This document shows positions 12,237 through 22,894 of a stretch of DNA of 64,000 bases, piece by piece. Numbering within the stretch: position 1 is the stretch's first letter; every line of letters starts with the position of its first letter. A model generated the notes under the pieces. It was not told the DNA's origin. It ran no database searches and saw only the letters and a list, made by a program, of their open reading frames with translations. A program made the translations under genes and the position numbers. The DNA comes from Isoetes taiwanensis (lineage: Eukaryota > Streptophyta > Lycopodiopsida > Isoetales > Isoetaceae). The DNA lies in NCBI GenBank assembly GCA_021234155.1, contig JAJEKV010000044.1, positions 10,204,777 to 10,268,776 of the forward strand, read 5' to 3'.

Positions 12237-13842
12237 TGTGACGTTCCACGTATTTATACGGTCTACGTCACGTATTCATACGACAAACACAAGCACGTCA
12301 CCCCCCTAAAGGTACGCTACCATGGGAGTATGGGAACGTGATTGCAACCTAAGGGGTTACCTTACAATGGATTAAATTAGCTATGCTAATTTAACACATT
12401 AATAATAATAACCTAGAACTTAGGAAGTGGGGCTAATTACCATTTGGGGAGGCGCCACCTGCTCCAATCGATTGGGGTGCATGGGGGTTGCCAAGTTTGG
12501 ATGCCAACTTGACCCCTATCCCCGGGATTGACTCCTCTAATCGACCAAGGAAGGCGGGAGAGCTGGCCATCATCCACCAGAGAATCACCATACTAGTCGC
12601 CCCTCAGGCGGCAAGCCATTGAATTCCTAACTCCCGGAGATGGAAGGCGCCCCATGGAAATGAGTCCGGCCCGAGAATTGGTAGGTGGCTATGTGAATTC
12701 TAGATAACGCTTGGTTGTGTCCGTTTCTGTTCTCTTTGGGATTCAATCTAACCCTTGGTTGTACAAACAAATTCTCTTTATATTCAATTCGGTTCTATTC
12801 CGAGAGGATGAATTGTTAGCTCTTTTGTTAAATCGACTCGACGAAACGGGGATTACGGGGTAGAGACCTCCGAACCGGGGTCTTGTAGTATGCTCCTAGA
12901 TAGCCCAATAGAGTCCCATTAGATGCGGCTTTGTGCACAAGAACCCACCGGGTCCTAGATGCTATGGTCCCGGCTTAGCACCGGACAAGGAACACAGGTG
13001 GTGACATGAGGGGTGGGGTCTTGCATGAGCATACATGGCTCCCGAGACTCCTGCTGGCATGGGCTAGGGCGATAGCGGGTCACGTAGAGGGCCGGGTATG
13101 GATCCGACACTCCCGGTGGGAAGGTGTGATCCGTATGGAGCACCTTGCACTTTGAGTAGATTTAGGGCGAGTAAGCTCTGCACGGATACGGGGTCGCTGA
13201 TGCGCATCGTATTCTCTAGCTCGCCCGTGGAACCACTGTGATTCTGGAAGGGGACGCTTCCCCGACCTGCCTCATCGGACCAGGCGTCATGAACCTGGAG
13301 TAGGCTCAAAGGGTGATTCCTCTGAACCTGCGTCTCCGGAAGGCTATAGCAAAGCCATAGCATGAATTGACCCATCCGCAAAGTGTGCACGGGGAGGGGC
13401 GGATGGAGTGGACAACCCTAGCCGATGTTCTATTGCCGCCCAACGCCATGCCAAGATTTGGCCCTGCTGATCTCTTGAGGCCTAGCCGTCAGTCGATCCT
13501 CACTGGAGTCTGAGCCGGGGTAGAACCTGGGTTCTGGGTGTTTTCCTAGGATTAGATGCATATTCTATGCCGTTGGTATATTAGATGGATGCGCCACCCT
13601 TCGTGGTGGTTATTTATGTATATTCATGCTGCGTGCTAACCCTTGTATTCATGCTTCCGCGACGTAGGAGTCCCATTGAAGGCGTGGGCGAATGACCCTT
13701 TCAGTGTCCTTCTTAGGGCCTCATTTCATAGGTGGCCAAAAGCGGGCGGGAGGGCCCCGCTCATGGTGAGATGATCGCCATGGGAGGGGAAAGTCCCCGT
13801 ATGTATACGTCCGAGGGTCATTATATATCTGGGAGCGCCTGA
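12237..13842 (+). repeat. 5' LTR of the chromovirus
   Basis: Starts TGTGACGTTCCACGTATTTA and ends immediately before the PBS. It is about 1.6 kb, aligned throughout with 23761-25380. The extreme 3' bases (CTGA) differ from the CACA terminus of the 3' LTR. Open frames inside (for example 13064-13390 minus) recur in the 3' LTR with different breaks and are not genes. Confidence 0.92.
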
Positions 13843-13854
13843 TGGTATCAGAGC
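13843..13854 (+). promoter_or_regulatory. Primer-binding site, initiator tRNA-Met
   Basis: TGGTATCAGAGC follows the LTR directly. This 12-mer is the standard plant retrotransposon PBS complementary to the 3' end of tRNA-iMet. Confidence 0.93.
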
Positions 13855-14592
13855 CGTGATTTGGTTGCTTTCGAAATCATAGCACTGGCCAAACACTAAC
13901 TCGTAGCACGGTAGTTAGGAGGAGGCTAAGTCAATGTGTCGTTAGCTCTCTTTGTTGTTTGGCTTGGTGTTAGGTTAAGTTAAGAAATTATAGCTTTGAA
14001 GTGGAGGGCCCAAGATTGGAGGCCTAACAGGTGTCAGTAGGTAGCTCAAATGATGAAGAGGATGGCTCCATTGGATCGGGCGTACCCGAATTACCCTAGA
14101 ACAGTCGACTCTAGGCGAAAAATGGTCAAGGGCAGGGCCCAAAACAAACTTCGAGCGCCCGCTTGCATTTTGAAGCTTTGTAGTCAAGGTGGATGGCCAC
14201 CGAAATGGCCTCGGCGCCCGACCCGTCAGACCCGAGTCAACGCGGGCCCGCCGAGTCAACTCGGGCGCCGCTTGCTTTTCGGCGACGCCCAGTCGAGGTG
14301 GAAGGCCGTATAATGCCCTCGGCGCCCGACCGTATGTGGCGCGTATTTCCGCCGTATAATTTTATAATAATAAAATTTCGACGTTAATAAAGGGAAAATT
14401 TGAAATTTTAAAAGTTAAGGGGCCGTTTAACAAACTAATTCTTGTCATTTGCTTGTGCTTCCGCGCCTCCAACCACCTGAGCCGCCCTCCGCCATCGCCG
14501 CCGGACCAGACCCTGCTCCTGCGCCTTTGTGCCTTGTGCCTTTTAGCGCCCCTTTTGCCATCTTCTTTGCCGCCAGCGCCTCACCCTTCCCT
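13855..14592 (+). other. Chromovirus leader, GC-rich part
   Basis: Between PBS and the first leader ORF. It contains GC-rich repeats of the kind GGCGCCCGACC and ACTCGGGCGCCG (14200-14330), then an AT-rich segment (14355-14430). Frames on both strands are open for short distances because of base composition. None is recognised. Confidence 0.5.
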
Positions 14593-14721
14593 ATGGCTAT
14601 CACCAAGAGCGCTCCAGATCCAACCACCTTGAGCATCGTGGAGATCTACGCCATGATTGCTAAGCACATGGCCACTGACCCAGCCCTCGTCGACATCTTG
14701 TTGGATGAGCGGGTTAATTGA
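14593..14721 (+). pseudogene. Leader ORF A, N-terminal piece (unrecognised)
   Basis: After an alanine/proline-rich opening, the frame from the Met at 14593 reads MAITKSAPDPTTLSIVEIYA, then about 22 more codons to a stop at 14721. Related reading continues in shifted frames across 14740-15170, and it could be the start of the same protein that ends in the H3 fold. No domain is recognised in this part. Its helical pattern (VEIYAMIAKHMATDPALVDI) resembles the opening of leader ORF B (IDLLTNMQRHPDYAGFLDF), which may reflect duplication; this is inference. Confidence 0.35.
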
Positions 14722-15176
14722 GTTTGAGAACAATGATAGGATCCCTTTATCCTATCTATCATTTCTCGAGCCGTTTCTTATCCCGTGAACCTACGCCAGC
14801 TCCCATATACCATTGTGGAGCAACCAGACATGGTAATGATGCTCATCAAGTTTTATCCTCCCGAGCAGGAAGGCCATACGGGAGGAGGAAGATGTCGTAA
14901 GGAGGCCGAATCGCATCGTGGGTTTGGCCGTAGAGGATGACCAGGGAGATTGAGCGGGCCGACACGGCAGCCGGGGGAGGGAGTACCGAGAGTTCGGGGA
15001 CGGCTTTTGCCGCCATTGATGGCAGTATTATCGAGGTTCCCCCATACCATTGGCATGAGGGTTCCAACATTTTTTGAATGGGGGAAATCCCGACATTAGC
15101 CTAGACTATCCGGTGACTATCCGGATAGACATGGGTCTCGGCCACACCCGGCATTTCACGCCGAACTTAATCGCCC

Positions 15177-15480
15177 GTGCCGCAGCCCATTTTTGCTCAG
15201 GATCAAGAAGATCTGAGGAGAGCTCGGGAGGAGCGGGAGAAGATTGAGCAAGATGAGCGGGACCGGCAAGACCAGCGGGACCAGCAAGAGGGAGGTGCGT
15301 CCGGGAGTGGGCCGGACCCAAAACCGACGCACCAGACCGTGAAGCACCGGAGGAAGGGTGTCGCCCATAAGTCCGGCAGTCATTACAAGGAAAAGCTAAG
15401 GACTGTCGGGGCTTTTGGTAAGAAGACCAGCTCCGACCGGTTGGCAATGGTTGACAACGCGACCGATTCTTTGGGGCCGG
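15177..15480 (+). pseudogene. Leader ORF A, charged middle region
   Basis: An open frame gives a highly charged segment (RRAREEREKIEQDERDRQDQ, then a Gly/Ser linker, then KHRRKGVAHKSGSHYKEKLR). It directly precedes the histone-like segment and could be its N-terminal extension. Such basic tails occur on divergent histones, but I see no family-specific motif. The frame continues open to 15710 only by leaving the histone frame, which indicates indels. Confidence 0.35.
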
Positions 15481-15529
15481 GGCAAAGATACCCACACCGT
15501 CGGGGCCACATGCGGGCTCGTACGCGTAG

Positions 15530-15827
15530 CGGAAGCCTCGCCGGTTCGACCGGTACGTGGCATTGCGGGAGATCCGCCAAATTTGAAGTCCACGAACCCG
15601 ATCGAGGGAAGTCGCCTTTCAGAGGCGGTACGGGAGATCGCCACGGCAATTTAAGGCCGATCTCCGTTTCCGGACCTTTGCAATTTTGGCTTCCAAGAGG
15701 CCGGCTTTGAAGCCTACTTGGTAGCACTTTTTGGTGGACGCCAACCTTTGGCGCTATCGCAAAGAGGGTCACCATAATGCCTAAGGATTTAGCCCTCGCC
15801 CGTAGGATACGGGGGGAGCAACCTTAG
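15530..15827 (+). pseudogene. Histone H3-like fold inside the retrotransposon leader
   Basis: Colinear blocks of histone H3 appear in alternating frames: RKPRRF (15530-15547), ALREIRQ (15560-15580), KSTN (15586-15597), FQR (15617-15625), VREIA (15628-15642), FKADLRFRTFAILA (15650-15691), QEAGFEAYLVALF (15694-15732) and VDANL (15734-15748). The last block is an uninterrupted 24-codon C-terminus, AIAKRVTIMPKDL then ALARRIRGEQP and a stop (15753-15827). These match the αN helix through the C-terminus of H3. Loop 1 (FKADLRF) has no CenH3-type insertion, so it is closer to canonical H3, but with many substitutions and a missing His in IHAKR. Small indels break it here. It lies between PBS and gag, in sense orientation. 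Confidence 0.85.
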
Positions 15828-16045
15828 CCTACTTGCGGGGATCCGCATTTGTACATATTCTTTTTGTGATAATTAATAAAGAAGCTTTTATTTTGAATTA
15901 AAAGTTTAATGTTTTTTTTCCATATTAAATTTAAAATAAAATGCTGACGTCAGCTTTATTAAGAGGGTTTAAAAGGGGACTGTAGGGTTATTTTAAACGC
16001 TTCTTTTCCCTCTCCTCCCTTCTAGCGCCATATCGCCGCCACGAC
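15828..16045 (+). other. AT-rich spacer between leader ORFs A and B
   Basis: Contains AATTAATAAAGAAGCTTTTA and a stretch resembling a 3' UTR, then a 5' UTR-like CT-rich run (CTTCTTTTCCCTCTCCTCCC). Similar AT-rich spacers follow ORF B (17420-17630) and ORF C (18176-18308), so the leader looks like separate gene cassettes in series. Confidence 0.4.
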
Positions 16046-16060
16046 CTTGCCGCCGGTATC

Positions 16061-17348
16061 ATGATGGAGAGACATGGGATCCACGTGTTCCCTCGATCTG
16101 CTGCAACCTTTGCTATGCCAGCGCATAGATCTCCTTACCAACATGCAGCGGCATCCGGACTACGCCGGATTCCTTGATTTCTACATGGAGGAAATCCTTC
16201 CTCTGTGTATTCCTCTTGGGGATCCTCCCCAGCTGTATTTGGAGCGGGAGATCGTCCGGCAGATGTTAGGTGGGGACACGATGATGCGTTTACGGCGTCC
16301 TTAAGGGGAAACTCCGATGGGGAAAACACCTACCGGTAGTCCAACATCAGGGGCAGCAGTATTTGGAAGCTACTTTCGCACTGGCTATCCTCATGGACCA
16401 ATACGTTGAGGATGAGACTTTGCCAGCGGAGAAGAGCAAACTGCCGGAATCCTCCGAGGAGGGGATGATGAGCATATAGGGATGGGCGACTTACCGCTGG
16501 AAAGAGTCGGGCAGAGGAGTTACCATCACCGCGTGAACAAGCTATAGGCTTGTCAGGGTTAGACGGCCTCCCAGTTATTTATCACCAAGGGCAGGAGTAC
16601 CTCCTCTTGGATGATATCATCTGGACTTATCATATGGTGGCCGGATTCCGACGCAAGCGCAAGGACCATGTACTTTACGAGCCATGGAGTATTGCATGGA
16701 TGATTTTATCGACTTCACCTCTACCGAAGCTCCCTTCGGAGGTGTACCACCGCCTGGGCCCGACAGAGACCCTCGAGCCCGGAGACTTTATTACGCCGGG
16801 ACTTTGTGATGCGTGAACCGCCTTCAACCGCACGGAAGCCTTCACGGGCTATGGGACCTCACGTCCCAAACATTAATATGGTTGAGGTTCCCTCCGACTC
16901 AGATGATGAGGGCGAAGATTTGTATCATAACCCTGCACACAAGAAGGAGGAGCAACAGGAGCTTAAGGAGGAAGAAGTCCCCATGGACTTGGATAAGGAG
17001 GTGGCAGCATCCGAGACTCCGCAAGGGAAGGTGCTGGGTAACCACCTTACCCGTTTCTTTTTGTCGGCCTTCAAATACGGCCAAGTCCTCTTCATAGCCC
17101 GGGACTTAGGGCCAGAGGCTGAAGCTTCATGGTGGGCCCTCCGTGCACTTTCTACACTCGCCGGCCACAAGAAGCTTCCCTATCGTACGTTTACGTATGT
17201 ACTCGTACGACGGGATCTTGCCCTTACGGCCTTGGGCCAGGATATTGCGCCTTGGATGGGCATGAAGCTCCTCACGGCAGCCCCATTGGCCGTTGCTTAT
17301 CCACCAGAGGTTGCATCTTGGGGCGCGCCACCGTGGACCCTGGGGTAG
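16061..17348 (+). pseudogene. Leader ORF B (unrecognised protein, frameshifted)
   Basis: A chain of frames (16074-16304, 16550-16816, 16806-17348) in sense orientation gives roughly 420 codons with several frame changes. Visible parts are an N-terminal helical region (NMQRHPDYAGFLDFYMEEIL), a middle part with GLPVIYHQGQEYLLLDDIIW, an acidic/Glu-rich hinge (VPSDSDDEGEDL, KKEEQQELKEEE) and a C-terminal hydrophobic part (RTFTYVLVRRDLALTALGQ). I do not recognise the family. Its position upstream of gag is outside the usual chromovirus gene content. It could be a captured host gene or an element-specific accessory ORF. Confidence 0.4.
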
Positions 17349-17630
17349 CTTCATGCGACACCGACCGCCTCCACCACCTCCTAGGGCTAAGGATAAAGAG
17401 GCAGGGCCTAGTTCCTGAACTAAGGATGCTATTTAAATTTTGTTATATATATATATACACCCATGTAGTTATCAGATTTTGGGGTTGGCAATTGTTTAAA
17501 CCATATTGAAAAAATGTGTACCTTATCTACTTATTAAATACAAAGTTTTTTTGATGAGCATAACTAAATTGTTTTTTTTATGACATCCTCTTCCAAAGCA
17601 CTAAAGTTTAGGGTATAGTGGAATTACAAA

Positions 17631-18175
17631 ATGTTCTCTATTCACTCCAACTTTGTTGCAGAGGAAACCATTTGGGAATATGAGGAAAGAATCACCGACA
17701 TGGTTAGGAGGGACGATCCCTACCGCATGCACTGTGACTATGGCCAGAGATATGGTGAATATCCAGAGTGGGAGGAAGGCTATGAAACCGAACCACCGCC
17801 ACCAGGGGAACTCTATGACCCTGACAAAGGGCTAGAGATAGTTAACATCCTCAGGGATCGAAGCCGAGGATCCAAGATGACCCCGCGGTCGCACTGGACT
17901 ATTGGAATATGACCAGGCACGAAGCCTTTGAGGACGCCAACGACCATCTTTGGCAACTCTTTTATGCGATGCGAAGGCTCTTTAACCTTCTGATTATCAG
18001 CCCAACATGGAAGTACCAAGCAATCATTGTCCAAGCCTGGGCACGCTATAAACTCGTCCGAAAGCCGACGGAGAGTACCTACACGATCCTCAGACTTCTT
18101 CGCCAACCCCTAGGCTTGGTCTCTTCCGTTGTGTTTTCGTTGTTGTGGATTCGCTGTGTGCCAGTAGAACTTTAA
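17631..18175 (+). pseudogene. Leader ORF C (unrecognised protein, one frameshift)
   Basis: Two overlapping frames (17631-17912 and 17909-18175) join into about 180 codons if one frame change near 17880 is allowed. The first half is acidic and Tyr/Pro-rich (WEYEERITDMVRRDDP, EEGYETEPPPPGELYDP). The second half is helical and basic (EDANDHLWQLFYAMRRLF, KYQAIIVQAWARYKLVRKP). No family is recognised. It is separated from gag by an AT-rich spacer with a TATA/poly(A)-signal-like composition. Confidence 0.4.
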
Positions 18176-18308
18176 AAGTTCCCATTGTATCATACCTACT
18201 TCCGTCTCAACTCATGTACTGATAAGCTTGTTTTGTACTCAACCTAAATGAAAATGAAAATATTATTTTCTGTTTGTATATTCTTTTGTCTCAAATATTT
18301 TAAAAGGA

Positions 18309-19526
18309 TTGGGCATTAATGTAAATCTGCTTATACATTCATGGATGCTCCCTATAGACGGTGTACGTAACGCCGCTTGGCAAACACCCTCCAACGCCAG
18401 TAGGCTCACCCCTGAACAAGAATTGATGTTAATGAAAAGGCAACTCGGCGAATTACAGGCCTATGTTTTACATACCAATCCACTGCCACATACTCAGGAG
18501 GATGGACCAGAATTGCCTCCGCGACCACTGAGTCCACCTGCGCAACAGCCATCTCCTCCCAGAGCTAGCCCTGTACCTGTACCACGGAGGACTCATGCTA
18601 AACGTCACCGGAGTTCCTCTAAGGATAGCGCCGCTTCCTCACATTCGGCCACCTCGGGTTCTTCGGGGTCCTCGCTATCAGACAGTGACCATTCAAGGCG
18701 TAAGGATAAGGAGTACCGGAAAACTGTTGATACAGCCATCACTAGCATATGGAAGAACCGGAAATTAGCTCAGTTTGACGGGAAATCCCGAGGAGGCTTG
18801 AACGCAGAATCTTGGTTGGATGAGATGAAGGAATTTGGGAAGTCCTATGGAATGACGGAGAAGGATACAGGGAAGGTCGCCACCACCAACCTTACTGGAG
18901 CTGCCCGTATTTGGTGGAAGGGTTACGCTAGAGCTAAGCACCTGGACAGGAGCAGATGCAAGTTCAAGAAGTTCGCTAAGGCTTTTAAATCGCATTATGT
19001 GCCTCGTGCGCACAAATGCCAACAGATTCAGACCTTTTATAGGTTGGAACAGAAGGGCATGTCCGTGCAGGCCTACACTGATGAATTCATGCGTTTGAGG
19101 TTGTATGTACCGGGAATGAATGAGAAAAGGGCAGTTGAGGGCTACATTGAAGGATTGGCCCCATCCATTAAACGTATGGTCAAGGCCATTGACCCAAAGT
19201 CAGTAGCAGAGGCGGAAGCTAAGGCATTAAGCCTTGAGGAGGACACGCCAAGGAGCCAGTATCCGCGACCTGCTCCTTACTCGCAGCCACGGCCGTCCAC
19301 ACCTTACAAACCCCGTTCGCCAAGTCCGGGGCCCTCTCAGCACAATTCTTACAACCGCCAGGAGAAGAAAGTCGCCTTTAGCACGCCAGATAAACAGAAC
19401 AATGCTGGTAAGGAAGTTCGGGGCCTCTTACAGTCCATTCCTAAAGAGGCCAGAGAACAGCTCCGCAGGGATAAGGCATGTTACCGGTGCATGAGGCCTG
19501 GACATTTCATGCGAACTGCCTCGTGA
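18309..19526 (+). CDS. gag: Ty3/gypsy Gag (capsid and nucleocapsid)
   Basis: An open frame of 405 codons. A Pro/Ser-rich N-terminal region (residues about 55-130) is followed by the retrotransposon gag capsid domain: LAQFDGKSRGGLNAESWL, GAARIWWKGYAR, RFKKFAKAF-like helices and QAYTDEFMRLRLYVPGM. A Pro-rich linker leads to a CCHC zinc knuckle beginning CYRCMRPGH. The fourth ligand (Cys) is lost because single-C deletions shift the frame just before the stop, so the Gag-Pol junction is broken here. Gag forms the cytoplasmic virus-like particle. The true Met could be internal (for example codon 14); I kept the longest frame. Confidence 0.85.
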   Translation: MGINVNLLIHSWMLPIDGVRNAAWQTPSNASRLTPEQELMLMKRQLGELQAYVLHTNPLPHTQEDGPELPPRPLSPPAQQPSPPRASPVPVPRRTHAKRHRSSSKDSAASSHSATSGSSGSSLSDSDHSRRKDKEYRKTVDTAITSIWKNRKLAQFDGKSRGGLNAESWLDEMKEFGKSYGMTEKDTGKVATTNLTGAARIWWKGYARAKHLDRSRCKFKKFAKAFKSHYVPRAHKCQQIQTFYRLEQKGMSVQAYTDEFMRLRLYVPGMNEKRAVEGYIEGLAPSIKRMVKAIDPKSVAEAEAKALSLEEDTPRSQYPRPAPYSQPRPSTPYKPRSPSPGPSQHNSYNRQEKKVAFSTPDKQNNAGKEVRGLLQSIPKEAREQLRRDKACYRCMRPGHFMRTAS

Positions 19527-20235
19527 CGTTACGTAGACGCTCAACCGCCATGGCCGACTGGATTGGGAAGATCCGAGTCCAATCTTGTCATGAGGAGGAT
19601 GAGGCTCCCGAAAGTACATTCACGGTGGCCTCATATTCTCTTCGCTATAGAAACAGTGCAATGCCGAAAAGTCACTTTCGTTATTTCTACAATAGGCCAA
19701 ATAGACAAGAAGCCCTTCATAATTTTGATGGACACGGGTAGTACGATAATTTTGCTTCTCCTAGAATGGCCTGTGTAATCGCACATTTGGAGACTTTGAA
19801 ATCCCGACCTAAGCCCACCACATTGGCCGCTGGTAAGATCGTACATACTCATGGTCGCCGTATTAACCTTAAGATGCAGTTGCTGTGTGAACCGCTTGCC
19901 TTGGGTGCCGAAAGTTAATGGACATTGGAAAATATGATTTAATTGTGGGAATGGAGTTTTTAGCATCCGCCAAGGCCAACATAGACTGTGAAAGACGGGA
20001 GGTCACCTTCAACGCCGCTAATGGAGCACGTGTGACAATAAAAGGTGATCCATTCAACTCCGCTATGCAGTCAATGTCCTTAAAACAGTTACGAAAAGCT
20101 ATATGCAGGAGTGAACTCCTTTGCGTCATTAGAATTGCTTCCATTGAGTCTGACTCTAAAAAGAAGCAAGAAATCGATGCATTACCATCACACATTGCTA
20201 ACCTTCTTCGAGAATTTAGTGATCTTTTTCCGTGA
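19527..20235 (+). pseudogene. pol: Chromovirus aspartic protease region
   Basis: The catalytic motif DTGST lies at 19731-19745 in the frame ...FIILMDTGST. The second half contains DIGKYDLIVGMEFL (from 19921), the equivalent of the conserved YDVILGMDWL strand of retropepsins. Between them the frame changes at least once. It follows Gag as in all Ty3/gypsy elements. Confidence 0.8.
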
Positions 20236-20327
20236 TGAGATCCATAAGCTTCCTCCTTTAGAGGGGTAGAATGTGAGATAACTCTTGAACTGTGCAATAA
20301 GCCTACCAAAGAAGGCCCCGCAGATCA

Positions 20328-21100
20328 ATGAGTCCTCCGGAGTTGGCAGAGCTTAAGAAACAACTACAAGAGTTACTCAACCTCGGGTTTATTCGGCCTA
20401 GTGTTTCACCATTTGGTGCTCCTATTCTTTTTGTCAAGAAGAAAGATGGCTCCTTAAGGATGTGTATTGATTATAGGCAACTCAATAAGCATACCATCAA
20501 GAATCGCTATGCTTTACCTAGAGCAGATGATCTTATGGACCAGCTACAAGGCAAAAAATATTTCTCAAGATTGATTTGCGCCCGGTACCATCAGATAAGG
20601 ATAAAGGAGGAGGACATTCATAAGTCCGCCGCACCGTGATATGGGCATTATGAGTTCACCGCCATGCCTTTTGATTGACCAATGCCCCGCAACGCTTATG
20701 CGGTTGATGAATGACATCTTCCGCCAATACTTGATGACTTTGTTGTCATTTTCTTTGATGACATTCTCATCTATAGTAAAACCTTGGTAAAGAAGATGAG
20801 CAAAGATCTTCGATTAGCTTTTGCGTATTAAGACGCCATCAGCTCTTCGCCAAGCTCTCTAAATGCAAGTTTGCCACTCCAAGGGTAGACTACTTGGGGC
20901 ATATTATCTCAGCAGAAGGAATTGCTACAGACCCAGCCAAGATAGAAGCCGTAAAGGATTGGCCCATTCCAACGAATGTTTCAGAGGTCCGGAGTTTCTT
21001 GGGACTCGCAGGATATTATCGGAAATTTGTTAAGGATTTCGCAGCAATTGCCGCACCTCTTACTAACCTCACAAAGCATGAGAAAGTAAAGGATTGATGG
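20328..21100 (+). pseudogene. pol: Chromovirus reverse transcriptase
   Basis: 20328-20639 encodes the fingers/palm start ([39 protein letters not shown]). The catalytic box reads VVIFFDDILIYS around 20745-20780 (FFDD instead of the usual YLDD), in a shifted frame. 20894-21097 gives the C-terminal part ([37 protein letters not shown]). At least three frame breaks separate the parts. It synthesises cDNA in the particle; this copy cannot make an intact enzyme as sequenced. Confidence 0.88.
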
Positions 21101-21173
21101 AACATTGGAAAACGAAAAGTCCAAGTCGGTTTTTTAAGCTCAAGGATGCCTTAACATCCGCACCGGCCCTACA

Positions 21174-21573
21174 TTGCCCGATCCCCAAAAGGATAATGCG
21201 GTAGCCACCGATGCTAGTAAGATAGCTACCGGTGGAGTGTTAATGCAGGAGGGGAGAGTTGTTGCCTACGATTCAAAGAAGATGAATGATGCAGAGCAGC
21301 GATATCCTACCCATGACCGTGAGTTGCCGGGCAGCTTTATGCGGCGCCCGTATTTGGAGACACTATCTTCTTGGTAGAAGATTTCAGCTGGACACGGATC
21401 ATCAGAGCCTCCGCTATCTATCCACCCAGCCAAATCTGAATCTCCGTCAGCGAAGATGGATGGAATTCCTTGAGGAATATGACTTTGAGATTGTATATAA
21501 ACCAGGGAAGCACAATGTGGTTGCGGATCGCCATGTCACGCCATCCCTTCTTCAGAACCCGGACCCATTGTAA
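21174..21573 (+). pseudogene. pol: Chromovirus RNase H
   Basis: AVATDASKIATGGVLMQEGR contains the first catalytic Asp. AEQRYPTHDRELPG carries the Glu-equivalent region. DTDHQSLRYLSTQPNLNLRQ has the next Asp and the DHxSL signature. RRWMEFLEEYDFEIVYKPGK ends the domain with the typical GKxNxVADxLS motif altered to GKHNVVADRHV. There is one frame change near 21370. Confidence 0.85.
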
Positions 21574-21689
21574 CGCCATTTCCACACTCACCGAAGTTCG
21601 AAGCAGATAGAACAGCCCCAACCACGCATCCCAACTCGAACATTTGGGAAAGTTTGGGTAAGGAAGCCCGCATCGATAAAAAGAACGGA

Positions 21690-22545
21690 AGCATTCCGCT
21701 CATATAAGAAAGAGGGCAATTTATTATATCACAAAGATAAGTTGTGTGTCCCAGAGACTTCAGGGGTGCGAAAGCTGATTCTCCATGACACACACAACAG
21801 CCCTATAGCGGGCCATGCGGGTTTTATGAAAACTTACTTTAAGATCCGCTTCCAGCCTACTTCGGCCTTCGATGAAGAAGGATATTGCTAGGTACATCAA
21901 TTGTGTCGTTTGTCGCTGAAACCAAGGCCGAAAGCAATTAAGAATTCCCGGCGAGTTGCAACCTTTGGATGTGCCCAACGCAAAGTGGGAAGTCATAACC
22001 ATGGATTTCATTGTAGGGCTTCCACGCACTCTCCGTGGATATGACGCATTAATGGTCGTGGTCGACAAATTATCAAAAATGGCTCATTTCCTGCCATGTC
22101 GCACCACGGATACCGCCTTCGACACCGCCTTGCTCTTTGCAAAAGAAATTTTCAGGTTGCACGGGATGCCAAGAGTAATTGTATCAGATAGAGATCCTAA
22201 ATTTGTCAGTGCATTCTGGAAGGATTTCTTCGCCACCATCCAGACCAAGCTTGCCATGAGTACAAATTTTTACCATCCTCGCAGATGATGGTCAAACGTA
22301 ACGTGTCAATCAGATATCGGGAAGACATGCTAAGAAGCTATGTATGGAGTAAACAAATACAATGGGCGGATTATATTTACCTGGTAGAATTCGCCTATAA
22401 CAAAGACAAAGCAGAGTCTTCAAGGATGTCTCCCTTCATGATAAATTATGGCTATCAATGTCTTACTCCCCGACACGCGGGCATAACCCTCGTTTCTAAA
22501 GTGGAGGTTTCTCAACAACTCCTTTTGGAAATGCAGGCCCGGTAG
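21690..22545 (+). pseudogene. pol: Chromovirus integrase core
   Basis: A zinc-binding H2C2 region begins near 21700 (LILHDTHNSPIAGHAGF), with its Cys pair disrupted. The catalytic core is visible at 21956-22288: first Asp in TMDFIVGLP (22004), second Asp in IVSDRDPKF (22187). The glutamate expected in the DGQTERVN box falls on a TAA at 22299. The following frame (DMLRSYV, then WADYIYLVEFAYN) completes the core. Integrase inserts the cDNA; this copy lacks the catalytic Glu as sequenced. Confidence 0.88.
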
Positions 22546-22894
22546 AGGAAGTTCGAGGATACTTATTATCGCACGCAAAGTCGTCAAAAAGTCTAGCGGA
22601 TAAGCACCGAACCCCACGGATCTTCCAGGTGGGCTTAATCGGTTTGGCTTAAGATCAAAGTAAAACAAGCCAAGCTTAAAATTGGGAATCAGAAGAAGTT
22701 GGCACCCGTGATGGGCCGGGCCATTCGTGATAGCCGAACGCTGCGGGGAGAACAGCATATCGCTTGGACCGCCACCACGCTTTTTGAAGATCCACAAGGT
22801 CTTTCACGCGTGAGCCTTCAAGCAACACACCCTGATCCAGAGGAGGTTTTGGATACCCCAACTCTCCTAGAAATGACCAAGAGCAATCGGAAAT

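Noticed and set aside
14050-14387. Overlapping Arg/Pro-rich frames in the chromovirus leader
   Set aside because: Open in several frames on both strands because of GC-rich repeats; no start context or homology.
15530-15827. Centromeric H3 (CenH3) assignment for the histone-like segment
   Set aside because: The FKADLRF loop 1 has no insertion, and the RVTIMPKD / RRIRGE C-terminus is canonical-H3-like, so I only claim H3-like.
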